64,000 nt of DNA from Asterias amurensis (taxonomy: Eukaryota; Echinodermata; Asteroidea; Forcipulatida; Asteriidae). Below the pieces are notes generated by a model. That model was not told the origin of the DNA, made no database searches, and saw nothing but the letters and a program-made list of their open reading frames with translations. The translations under genes and the position numbers were made by a program. This document shows, in pieces, positions 12,401-20,784 of this stretch (positions are counted from its first letter, which is position 1; the number at the start of each line of letters is the position of its first letter). The stretch spans positions 19,186,450 to 19,250,449 of the forward strand of contig NC_092648.1 in NCBI RefSeq assembly GCF_032118995.1. The letters are read 5' to 3'.

Positions 12401-15400
12401 GCTATAGCCTTGCAAACTTTTTCAAGCAAAAATTGCTAATTACACAAGGCTATAGCCTTGTACACTTTTTCAAGCAAAAATTGCTAATTACACAAGGCTA
12501 CAGCCTTGTACACTTTTTCAAGCAAAAATTGCTAATTACACAAGGCTATAGCCTTGTACACTTTTTCAAGCAAAAATTGCCTATTACACAAGGCTATAGC
12601 CTTGTACACTTTTTCAAGCAAAAAACGCTAATTACACAAGGCTATAGCCTTGTACACTTTTTCAAGCAAAAATTGCTAATTACACAAGGCTTAAGCCTTG
12701 TACACTTTTTCAAGCAAAACAACGCTAATTACACAAGGCAAAAGCCTTGTACATTTTTTGAAGCAAAACAATGCTAATTACACAAGGCTATAGCCTTGTA
12801 CACTTTATCAAGCAAAAATTGCTTATTACACAAGGCCTTGTACACTTTTTCAAGCAGAAAACGCTTATTTCACAAGGCTATAGCCTTGTACACTTTTTCA
12901 AGCAAAAATTGCTAATTACACAAGGCTATAGCCTTGTACACTTTTTCAAGCAAAAATTGCTAATTACACAAGGCTATAGCCTTGTACACTTTTTCAAGCA
13001 AAAATTGGTAATTACACAAGGCTATAGTCTTGTACCCATTTTTGGGCAAAAATTGCTAATTACACAAGGCCTTGTACAATCTTTTTCAAGCAAAAATTGC
13101 TAATTACACAAGGCTACAGCCTTGTAAACTTTTTCAAGCAAAAATTGCTAATTACACAAGGCCTTGTACACTTTTTCAAGCAAAAAAACACTAATTACAC
13201 AAGGCTATAGCCTTGTACACTTTTTCAAGCAAAAATTGCTAATTACACAAGGCTATAGTCTTGTACCCATTTTTAGGCAAAAATTGCTAATTACACAAGG
13301 CCTTGTACAATCTTTTTCAAGCAAAAATTGCTAATTACACAAGGCTATAGCCTTGCAAACTTTTTCAAGCAAAAATTGCTAATTACACAAGGCTATAGCC
13401 TTGTACACTTTTTCAAGCAAAAATTGCTAATTACACAAGGCTACAGCCTTGTACACTTTTTCAAGCAAAAATTGCTAATTACACAAGGCTATAGCCTTGT
13501 ACACTTTTTCAAGCAAAAATTGCCTATTACACAAGGCTATAGCCTTGTACACTTTTTCAAGCAAAAAACGCTAATTACACAAGGCCTTGTACACTTTTTC
13601 AAGCAAAAATTGCTAATTACACAAGGCTACAGCCTTGTACACTTTTTCAAGCAAAAATTGCTAATTACACAAGGCTATAGCCTTGTACACTTTTTCAAGC
13701 AAAAATTGCTAATTACACAAGGCTATAGTCTTGTACCCATTTTTGGGCAAAAATTGCTAATTACACAAGGCCTTGTACAATCTTTTTCAAGCAAAAATTG
13801 CTAATTACACAAGGCTACAGCCTTGTAAACTTTTTCAAGCAAAAATTGCTAATTACACAAGGCTATAGCCTTGTACACTTTTTCAAGCAAAAATTGCCTA
13901 TTACACAAGGCCTTGTACACTTTTTCAAGCAAAAAACGCTAATTACACAAGGCCTTGTACACTTTTTCAAGCAAAAATTGCTAATTACACAAGGCTTAAG
14001 CCTTGTACACTTTTTCAAGCAAAACAACGCTAATTACACAAGGCTTCAGCCTTGTAAACTTTTTCAAGCAAAAATTGCTAATTACACAAGGCTATAGCCT
14101 TGTAAACTTTTTCAAGCAAAAATTGCTAATTACACACGGCTATAGCCTTGTACACTTTTTCAAGCAAAAAACGCTAATTACACAAGGCTATAGCCTTGTA
14201 CACTTTTTCAAGCAAAAATTGCTAATTACACAAGGCTTAAGCCTTGTACACTTTTTCAAGCAAAACAACGCTAATTACACAAGGCAAAAGCCTTGTACAT
14301 TTTTTGAAGCAAAACAATGCTAATTACACAAGGCTATAGCCTTGTACACTTTTTCAAGCAAAAATTGCTTATTACACAAGGCCTTGTACACTTTTTCAAG
14401 CAGAAAACGCTTATTTCACAAGGCTATAGCCTTGTACACTTTTTCAAGCAAAAATTGCTAATTACACAAGGCTATAGCCTTGTACACTTTTTCAAGCAAA
14501 AATTGCTAATTACACAAGGCTATAGCCTTGTACACTTTTTCAAGCAAAAATTGCTAATTACACAAGGCTATAGTCTTGTACCCATTTTTGGGCAAAAATT
14601 GCTAATTACACAAGGCCTTGTACAATCTTTTTCAAGCAAAAATTGCTAATTACACAAGGCTACAGCCTTGTAAACTTTTTCAAGCAAAAATTGCTAATTA
14701 CACAAGGCTATAGCCTTGTACACTTTTTCAAGCAAAAATTGCCTATTACACAAGGCCTTGTACACTTTTTCAAGCAAAAAACGCTAATTACACAAGGCCT
14801 TGTACACTTTTTCAAGCAAAAAACGCTAATTACACAAGGCCTTGTACACTTTTTCAAGCAAAAATTGCTAATTACACAAGGCTATAGCCTTGTACACTTT
14901 TTCAAGCAAAAATTGCTAATTACACAAGGCTATAGCCTTGTACACTTTTTCAAGCAAAAATTGCTAATTACACAAGGCTATAGTCTTGTACCCATTTTTG
15001 GGCAAAAATTGCTAATTACACAAGGCCTTGTACAATCTTTTTCAAGCAAAAATTGCTAATTACACAAGGCTACAGCCTTGTAAACTTTTTCAAGCAAAAA
15101 TTGCTAATTACACAAGGCTATAGCCTTGTACACTTTTTCAAGCAAAAATTGCCTATTACACAAGGCCTTGTACACTTTTTCAAGCAAAAAACGCTAATTA
15201 CACAAGGCCTTGTACACTTTTTCAAGCAAAAATTGCTAATTACACAAGGCTTCAGCCTTGTAAACTTTTTCAAGCAAAAATTGCTAATTACACAAGGCTA
15301 TAGCCTTGTAAACTTTTTCAAGCAAAAATTGCTAATTACACACGGCTATAGCCTTGTACACTTTTTCAAGCAAAAAACGCTAATTACACAAGGCTATAGC

Positions 15401-18400
15401 CTTGTACACTTTTTCAAGCAAAAATTGCTAATTACACAAGGCTTAAGCCTTGTACACTTTTTCAAGCAAAACAACGCTAATTACACAAGGCAAAAGCCTT
15501 GTACATTTTTTGAAGCAAAACAATGCTAATTACACAAGGCTATAGCCTTGTACACTTTTTCAAGCAAAAATTGCTTATTACACAAGGCCTTGTACACTTT
15601 TTCAAGCAGAAAACGCTTATTTCACAAGGCTATAGCCTTGTACACTTTTTCAAGCAAAAATTGCTAATTACACAAGGCTATAGCCTTGTACACTTTTTCA
15701 AGCAAAAATTGCTAATTACACAAGGCTATAGCCTTGTACACTTTTTCAAGCAAAAATTCCTAATTACACAAGGCCTTGTAAACTTTTTCAAGCAAAAATT
15801 GCTAATTACACAAGGCTATAGCCTTGTACACTTTTCCAAGCAAAAAATGCTAGTACAAAAGGCTATAGCCTTGTACACTTTTCCAAGCAAAAATTGCTAA
15901 TTACACAAGGCTATAGCCTTGTACATGTTTTCAAGCAAAAATTGCTAATTACACAAGGCTATATATAGCCTTGTACATGTTTTCAAGCAAAAATTGCGAA
16001 TTACACAAGGCTATAGCCTTGTACATGTTTTCAAGCAAAGTAACTGATTCATATAAATCTTCATTCTGTGTACTTGCTGTACAAACCAACTGAGGTTGTT
16101 TATAGAATTATTTTACACATGTACCAGTCGAGTTCAAAACGACGGCTTTTGCACATCAGCGCTTCAAAAGCTGTAATTACGACATTCACTTCATACATGT
16201 TTCAGGTTGGCTAAAACTCCACCACAGTTAGTGGGCGGCCTATTGCCATTCATTAACCCTGTTCATCACTAGTAACTGCACAGTTGATTGATGTGAACCC
16301 TATTGAATATTCATACAAAATTTCAATACAATTTACATACTTTTACTGTATGTTCCTATGCAATATTCATAAATCGGTCGGAAGGCGAAGTTGAGTGACT
16401 GCAACCTAATGACCATAGTTGCCATGCTGCGTGTGTTGGCATTGCACTGCAGGAGGTCACGCCATCCACCGCACACACATAACACGTACACACACGCGCC
16501 CGCTGCATGGTCGTTATTGCATAATTCATTACTTTCTAAGCTGTTGTGTGCTGTAATTGGTTCATGTAAATGGCAGGATGACGTAGTGTAGCTCATTCAA
16601 GTTTGTCACCAGGCCTTGTACACCTTTTTCAAGCAAAAATTGCTTTGTACACAAGGCTATAGCCTCGTACACTTTTTCAAGCAAAAATTGCTTAGTACAC
16701 AAGGCTATTTTTTAAGCCAAAAATTGCTAATTACACAAGGCTACATGTATATATAGCCTTGTACAAAAGTTGCTAATATCACTTTTTCAAGCAAAAATTG
16801 CCCCTTGTTTTTGTTTCAATTTCAGCACATTTTCAACAAAAATGCAAGGTTTACCCCCTTGTAATTTTAACAATATTTCAGCAAATGTTTGTAAAAACTG
16901 GTGCGCTTACCTCTTGTGTTTTGGTCTTACTTTTGACCCTAACTTGATAGAGATGATGACTTACCCTAATCTTATGAGACACCGTTATTAATCATTTATT
17001 TTATATATTTTCAGAAAATGGACATCATCAAGGAGCTGGATAACAATGTGCAAGTTGGTGAGTAATGAATTAAACAACCCTCATGATTGTTGAAATGTTG
17101 GGTCAAACATTTTTGGCATTAAATGCTTCTTTATATAAGCTAAATTCATGCCTGTATGCTTTGAAAGGGCGAGGGCACCACCAAGTTGGCAAAGGACACC
17201 CTATTAGAAAATTGTAAATTTCTACTGGAGCTTTTCAAGGGCACCAAGGCAATGAAAAAGAGGCATGGAGGCAATCACCTTTGATGCGTCCATGAAGTGT
17301 CAGGCCTGTATTATATAAAGGAAGATCCAATTAAAGACACTAAGCACTATTGGTAATTGTCAAAGAGTGAATAATATTGAATGGTCCGACAGTAGGAGGG
17401 TTGACTGTGGACTGTGTAGAAGCAGAAGCACTCAACACATGCCATCATATTGCAGGCTGGTATAGTTTATCATTATTCAAACCGCAATGGATGCAATTGA
17501 ATGGTCAGACAGTAGGAGGGTTGACTGTGGACTGTGTAGAAGCAGAAGCACTCAACACATGCCATCATATTGCAGGCTGGTATAGTTTATCATTATTCAA
17601 ACCGCAATGGATGCAATTAAATGGTCAGACAGTAGGAGGGTTGACTGTGGAGTGTGTAGAAGCAGAAGCACTCAACACATGCCATCATGTTGCAGGCTGG
17701 TATAGTTAGTTTATCATTATTCAAACCGCAATGGATGCAATTGAATGGTCGGACAGTAGGAGGGTTGACTGTGGACTGTGTAGAAGCAGAAGCACTCAAC
17801 ACATGCCATCATGTTGCAGGCTGGTATAGTTTATCATTATTCAAACCGCAATGGATGCAATTGAATGGTCAGACAGTAGGAGGGTTGACTGTGGACTGTG
17901 TAGAAGCAGAAGCACTCAACACATGCCATCATATTGCAGGCTAGTATAGTTTATCATTATTCAAACCGCAATGGATGCAATTGATTGGTCAGACAGTAGG
18001 AGGGTTGACTGTGGACTGTGTAGAAGCAGAAGCACTCAACACATGCCATCATGTTGCAGGCTGGTATAGTTTATCATTATTCAAACCGCAATGGATGCAA
18101 TTGAATGGTCAGACAGTAGGAGGGTAGACTGTGGACTGTGTAGAAGCAGAAGCACTCAACACATGCCATCATATTGCAGGCTGGTATAGTTTATCATTAT
18201 TCAAACCGCAATGGATGCAATTGAATGGTCAGACAGTAGGAGGGTTGACTCTACTTTTTAGAAGCACTCAACACAGGTTACCATATTGCAAGCTGGTATA
18301 AGTCTTTTTGAGATATGGCGGACACAATGCTACAACACTGTAAAGTTATGGTAAATTTGTGCGTATTGACCATAGAAATAGAGCGTATGTTATTCAGTGA

Positions 18401-20784
18401 AGTGCGCATTTTAGGCGACGCAGCGTTTGCACGTTAACCTAATGACCACCAACATGGTGAGCGTGGCATCAGTCGTTGCGTTTGATGCGCGCGTATCACG
18501 TCCGCCATACCTCAAAAAGGTTTATAGATTATCCATCATTCATGTCATTTAAAACCGCATTGAATGAAATTGAATGGTCAGACAGTAAGATGTTCAATCA
18601 TTAATAGTTTTCATATTTGTATCATTTTGTACAGTTCATGCAGTCCATGAGGTTCCACAGTTACTACGAAAGGAATCCAGAGACTTCTGTTTGCTGCAAG
18701 CAAGCAAGATTGAGGTATTTGCTTACAGTCATTTTATTTTCATAATTTGAATTCATTTGAAATACTGAGCCTCACTTCACCAGAGGCCTAATTTCATCAA
18801 GCGTATCAGGTTTGCTGAAGAAAATATACAGTATCATGACCGAGCGGTCAAGCACACTGGTTTCAAGCAAGCTTTGGTATTTCTGATCAGCAGAGCGTGG
18901 GTTCAGGTCCTGGCCTGACACTTGTTTCCTTAAAGGCAGTGGACACTATTGGTAATTAACAAAGCCTAGCCTTCACAGTTGGTGTATCTCAACATGCATA
19001 AAATAACAAACCTGTGAAAAATTGAGCTCAATCGGTCATCGAACTTGTGAGATAATAATAAAAGAAAAAACACCCTTGTCACACTTGTGCGTTTAGATGG
19101 TTGATTTCGAGACCTCAAGTTCAAAATCTGAGGTCTCAAAATCAAATTCATGGAAAATTACTTCTTTCTTGATAACTATGGCACTTCAGAGGGAGCCATT
19201 TCTCACAATGTTTTATACCATCAACCTCTCCCCGTTCATCGTCACCAAGAAAGGTTTTAAGCTAATAGTTATTTTGAGTAATTACCAATAGGGTCCACTG
19301 CCTTTAAGCAAGACACTTGACCATTATTGCTTCAAACTTCGGATGAGATATAACGCTATTGCTCATGTGTGGTGTGTAATGCACACAAAAGAACCTGGTT
19401 ACACTTATCACTAAGAGAAGGGGTTTGCCTTGGTGTTTCCGACATTGACTGCTGAATGCACTGCCACACCTTGTAAAACATAAGAAGGGGCTCCATAAAT
19501 GGGTCTCATTATTCAAAACATATCTCTGCTCATCCTGTTGAAAAATAGTGCCATACGCCCCTTGGGATGTGATAGAACGCTAAACATAATAAACAGTGTT
19601 AAGAAACCAAGAAAAGTCAGAACATTTTGGTTTGTAACATATTAATGCTAAGCGAGATTAATTCAAGCTTAGCATATTAGATCCTGGTCATGTCCAGACA
19701 AATTTGATTAATCTTTACCTCTTTTTGTATCCCCCAGTCATCTACCCACGTTGTTGCCTTCACCTCTGCCAGTATCAGTGAATGTCCACCATCGGAGTCT
19801 ATCATCAGGAGTCAGGTCCTACCCAGCGGCTGGGTCATCGAGCCAGTCGGCAATCAAAGAGAAGGTCCATGCTCAATGGTCACTTACTTAGTACAGGTAA
19901 ATTTGTGTGTATTTTCATCTGAATGGGCCTGTGCGATACAATGTTCCTTTCTGGTATTTCTGCCCTCACTATACTGCAACCCATGGGATAATTGTTTGCA
20001 AAAGTATTGTTAGGTGAGGTTTGCTGTAGCACCACGTGCAAATCTTATTTGAGTAGTGTTGGTTCTATAGAACTGGTTGTTGACAACTGAATGACAACTC
20101 AAGGTTTCGATTAGTATGCTATGACCATCTTCAGGATAACACTACTCTAAAGAGGTTTTCACACCAAATTTTACTTCCAAGATGCAGACTTTCAAATCCC
20201 ACTTAGTGTCATTGATATTGAAATTAAAAATGGCAAACAGCCATGTTTTACCTATGCGCTATCATTTAGAAGTGAAAAAAGAGTGCACTTTTCATGGAGA
20301 CGTCACACTTGAATAGCTTCTTGCAGGCAAGCTTTCTTGCACTTTAAACTCGTCACCTAGTTAGTCAGAATTCTGTCAACGATTACAGTATTCTTCCAAG
20401 CCTGAATTTCATCTTTTTTCAATTTTCAAATCTGCGACAGCCCCTATTTGTACCAAAGGACAACATAGGGAGACTGCCAACATAGGGCTTGATCGCTCAG
20501 TTGGTAGAGCGCCGGCACGTTAATCCAGAGGTCGTTGGAACAAATCCTGCTCTCGTAAATTCTTCTTTGTTCAACCCCAAATCATTTAAAGTTTACCCAG
20601 TCAGTTTGCCTTGTGATTTATTTATTATTTGATGTCAAATATTTACATGTACTTTATGTCCTTCTAACCACAGATCAGTGTCGCTGGGAAGGGGATACCA
20701 GCAAGTTTCATCCAATTCCTGTCCAGAAGAGTTCCGCTAAGCGTGGCTTATTTGCGAATGTTCATTGAAACAGAACACATGTAA
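429..20784 (+). CDS. START-domain lipid-transfer protein, 5'-partial, 9 exons
   Basis: Exons, each with AG/GT borders and matching phase: 429-541, 1491-2123, 3396-3525, 4712-4777, 7332-7428, 17015-17057, 18635-18714, 19738-19896, 20674-20784 (stop TAA). Together they encode about 476 residues. The exons from 3396 onward give one complete START fold of about 220 residues: GVSELYTLADQCVAELL, FLGKGLIRASPEEVYKAVKN, ESRDFCLLQASK, SGWVIEPVG and a C-terminal amphipathic helix ending in METEHM-like residues. START domains bind and carry a sterol or phospholipid in a deep pocket; the RDF...GW.I.P pattern is like STARD1/3-type domains. Before it lies a Lys/Ser/Gly-rich disordered linker (about 1700-2120). 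The first two exons read SWCYFLIQPVVDVSGK then a helix AERLGALQDYLNH, resembling the end of an earlier START domain. A shorter model starts at the ATG at 1553, which has a strong ACAATGG context and would give 418 residues. Which STARD subfamily this belongs to is not certain; STARD9-like is one option. Confidence 0.8.
860..1000 (-). mobile_element. Degenerate tRNA-derived SINE, family S2
   Basis: The plus strand shows an eroded reverse B-box region (GAATTGAACATGGGACC), then CTGGATTAATGTG and CTGAGCTATCTACC. These are the features of the better-preserved S2 copies at 46072-46201 and 20470-20590. It sits in the intron between exons 429-541 and 1491-2123. Confidence 0.4.
2213..2455. mobile_element. 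MITE with GGGCCCAATTTCAT inverted ends, copy B1
   Basis: The left end GGGCCCAATTTCATAAAG is mirrored by a right end ...GATGAAATTGGGCCC. The inner arms also pair (TTCTTCCTTGATAAAAACAA against TTGTTTTTGTCAAGGAAGAA), so most of the 243 bp can fold on itself. Reading the element as GGCCC...GGGCC leaves CTG on both sides, a 3-bp target duplication as in PIF/Harbinger elements. No coding capacity. Confidence 0.75.
2840..3007. mobile_element. Inverted-repeat MITE, GGGAATAAAAG ends
   Basis: The left arm GGGAATAAAAGAGTGGTGA...CTTACACAGCCATTTAAA is complementary, with few mismatches, to the right arm TTTAAATGGCCGTGTAAG...CTTTTATTCCC. The element is about 168 bp in the same intron as B1. No internal reading frame. 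Confidence 0.65.
3535..3735 (+). mobile_element. Family S1 fragment, body then head-leader order
   Basis: The segment begins with the S1 tail (GCCTGTGATTTTTG, CAGTGCTAACACGCATC, GGGTAAAACC) and continues directly into the S1 leader (GATGCAAATTTAACAT, GGTACCCACTGCTACAAC, GGATTCGAACTGCCTC). This is the junction expected when two copies lie head-to-tail. Confidence 0.55.
3736..4440 (-). mobile_element. tRNA-derived SINE, family S3, split by a MITE
   Basis: The two parts are 3736-3807 (GTGTCTTGCTTAAGGACATA, then ACTTGAACCCACACTCTGCT) and 4392-4440 (AGAGCTTGAATTCAGTGC, CTTAACCGCTAGGCCATGAC). Joined, they give a reverse-oriented tRNA-type SINE head. The uninterrupted CTTAAG motif at 3748-3753 is the empty-site reference for the TTAA element inserted in the sister copy at 18838-19500. 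Confidence 0.6.
3808..4391. mobile_element. Harbinger-like MITE with GGGCGGATTGCA ends
   Basis: Left end GGGCGGATTGCACCAAGCGG and right end ...GTTTTGTTGCAATCCGCCC are inverted repeats, and the subterminal GGTCTTA/TAGCCGGCTA modules recur inverted. The flanks read CACCAG | element | CAGAGCTTG, giving a 3-bp CAG duplication that restores the host SINE. A 3-bp CWG target fits PIF/Harbinger (known for the superfamily). No transposase seen. Confidence 0.7.
4466..4606. mobile_element. Short inverted-repeat MITE with GGGCC...TTTCACAAAG ends
   Basis: GGGCCGATTTCACAAAGCAA pairs with ...TCTTTGTGAAACTGGCCCC. The interior carries mirrored ATTGC/GCAAT modules. Related copies are at 30451-30604 and 34156-34229. 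Confidence 0.6.
4899..5284 (-). mobile_element. TTAA-flanked MITE, family A copy 1
   Basis: TTAA then AGGCAGTGGACACTATTGG at the left, and CCAATAGTGTCCACTGCCT then TTAA at the right. A central hairpin is formed by two copies of GAGACCTCAAG-type sequence facing each other. Length is about 386 bp including both TTAA sites. TTAA target sites are the hallmark of piggyBac-type transposition; there is no transposase here. Confidence 0.8.
5281..5780. mobile_element. Degenerate family A element, rearranged
   Basis: It shares the TTAA at 5281-5284 with its neighbour. The left half (AGGCGCTGTACACAATTGG, GTATAAAACATTGTGAG) is in family A left-end orientation. From about 5562 the sequence (AATTGTCAAAGACTAGTATT, TTGGTGT.ATGATGCATAAA) is again end sequence. 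About 150 bp of unrelated DNA lies between. Confidence 0.45.
5940..6470 (+). pseudogene. LINE ORF2 C-terminal remnant (Jockey/CR1-like)
   Basis: Translations give a typical post-reverse-transcriptase tail of a non-LTR retrotransposon: LGHAFVTSRLDCCNSLLYGL, IAKLQRVQNAAARIVSN and HITPINCQLNWLPV. After a frame change they give FKAFNGLSPKYLQDLVSI, then FGERAFSVAAPRLWNALPF. The frame changes and a premature stop show a dead 5'-truncated copy. It lies in the intron between exons 4712-4777 and 7332-7428. Confidence 0.8.
6432..7080 (+). repeat. ~150-bp tandem repeat grown from the LINE tail
   Basis: About three units of roughly 150 bp repeat the block CATACTGCAGTTGGTTTGAA ... CTGCTCTTAGGGACGACACA ... 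CTGCCGTTGTCCTCTGCCC. The array is bracketed by two copies of CTTCGCTGGTTGTGAATGC (6454 and 6988 regions), which is LINE 3' sequence. The duplication therefore began inside the LINE copy. Confidence 0.65.
7431..7737 (+). repeat. Degenerate ~60-bp tandem repeat, left border of the satellite
   Basis: Four to five diverged units share CAGCCCATTTTCAACAAAAA, TGCAAGGCTTACCCCTTGTG and ATTTTATCAAA. The CAAGG...CCTTG inverted pair followed by a T-rich tract and TCAA looks like a relaxed version of the 48-bp unit that follows. One related unit survives at about 16820-16890. Confidence 0.6.
7738..16038 (+). repeat. 48-bp palindromic satellite array, ~8.3 kb, in one intron
   Basis: The unit is about 48 bp: an 18-bp perfect palindrome ACAAGGCTATAGCCTTGT, the linker ACACTTTTTCA, the near-palindrome AGCAAAAATTGCT, then AATTAC. 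Roughly 170-175 units are present. A common 42-bp variant drops TATAGC, leaving a shorter palindrome ACAAGGCCTTGT. Variant classes include AAAAACGCT, AGAAAACGCTTATTTC, TTGTAAACTT and TTGTACCCATTTTTAGGC. Because 48 and 42 are multiples of three, long stop-free stretches occur, but they lack ATG starts and are not genes. The array lies entirely inside the START-gene intron 7429-17014 and accounts for most of its length. Confidence 0.95.
16039..16612. other. Unique spacer inside the satellite region
   Basis: Non-repetitive DNA separates the main array from its remnant at 16613-16800. It carries a CA-rich patch (CACACACATAACACGTACAC), GAATATTCAT-type AT-rich sequence and TGACGTAGTG. No convincing reading frame, exon or terminal repeat was seen. 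Confidence 0.5.
16613..16905 (+). repeat. Satellite remnant plus one border unit
   Basis: Decayed 48-bp units (CTTGTACACCTTTTTCAAGC, CTCGTACACTTTTTCAAGC, a TGTATATATAGCC expansion) are followed by a relic of the ~60-bp border repeat (CAGCACATTTTCAACAAAAA, TGCAAGGTTTACC). This mirrors the left border at 7431-7737. Confidence 0.65.
17379..18300 (+). repeat. 120-bp tandem repeat, ~7.5 units
   Basis: The unit starts GAATGGTCAGACAGTAGGAG, contains GTGTAGAAGCAGAAGCACTC and ends CCGCAATGGATGCAATT. Units begin near 17379, 17499, 17619, 17743 (after a 4-bp TAGT insertion), 17863, 17983, 18103 and 18223. Most differ at only one or a few bases, so the array is young. 120 is a multiple of three, which explains open frames across it. 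It sits in the START-gene intron 17058-18634; a further diverged unit end is at 18521-18600. Confidence 0.9.
18301..18520. mobile_element. MITE with CTTTTTGAGATATGG inverted ends, copy D1
   Basis: Left end AGTCTTTTTGAGATATGGCG and right end CGCCATACCTCAAAAAGG are complementary. It interrupts a 120-bp unit: unit sequence reads GCTGGTATA before and TATAGATTATC after, where intact units read GGTATAGTTTATC. The target duplication is therefore TATA (or TA). A second copy is at 43781-43900. Confidence 0.75.
18838..19500 (+). mobile_element. tRNA-derived SINE, family S3, split by a TTAA MITE
   Basis: The head ATGACCGAGCGGTCAAGCAC and B-box-like GTGGGTTCAGGTCCTGGCC run to CTTGTTTCC. The body resumes after 19307 with GCAAGACACTTGACCATTAT. 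Between them lies MITE A2 flanked by TTAA. The 3' border is approximate. Confidence 0.55.
18930..19307 (-). mobile_element. TTAA-flanked MITE, family A copy 2
   Basis: TTAA-AGGCAGTGGACACTATTGG at the left and GGTCCACTGCCT-TTAA at the right, with the central GAGACCTCA/TGAGGTCTC hairpin. Inserted exactly at the TTAA of the SINE motif TCCTTAAGCAAGACAC, as shown by the uninterrupted copy at 3741-3756. Confidence 0.85.
20470..20590 (+). mobile_element. tRNA-derived SINE, family S2
   Basis: A tRNA-like head GATCGCTCAGTTGGTAGAGC, CCGGCACGTTAATCCAGAGG and a decayed B-box (GGAACAAATCC) are followed by TTCTTTGTTCAACCCC. It lies in the last intron of the START gene. Inverted relatives are at 45476-45590 and 46072-46201. 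Confidence 0.6.

Noticed and set aside
8840..15900. Long open frames repeating YSLVHFFKQKLLITQG across the satellite
   Set aside because: The unit length is a multiple of three, so one stop-free unit gives an unlimited open frame. The frames start at TTG, have no ATG and no exon borders, and shift whenever a variant unit occurs.
7738..16038. CRISPR-like array
   Set aside because: Units are contiguous with no unique spacers, and the host DNA is eukaryotic intron sequence.
17377..17944. Open frames across the 120-bp array on both strands
   Set aside because: Same effect of a period divisible by three; opposite-strand frames are equally open and a 4-bp insertion breaks the frame midway.
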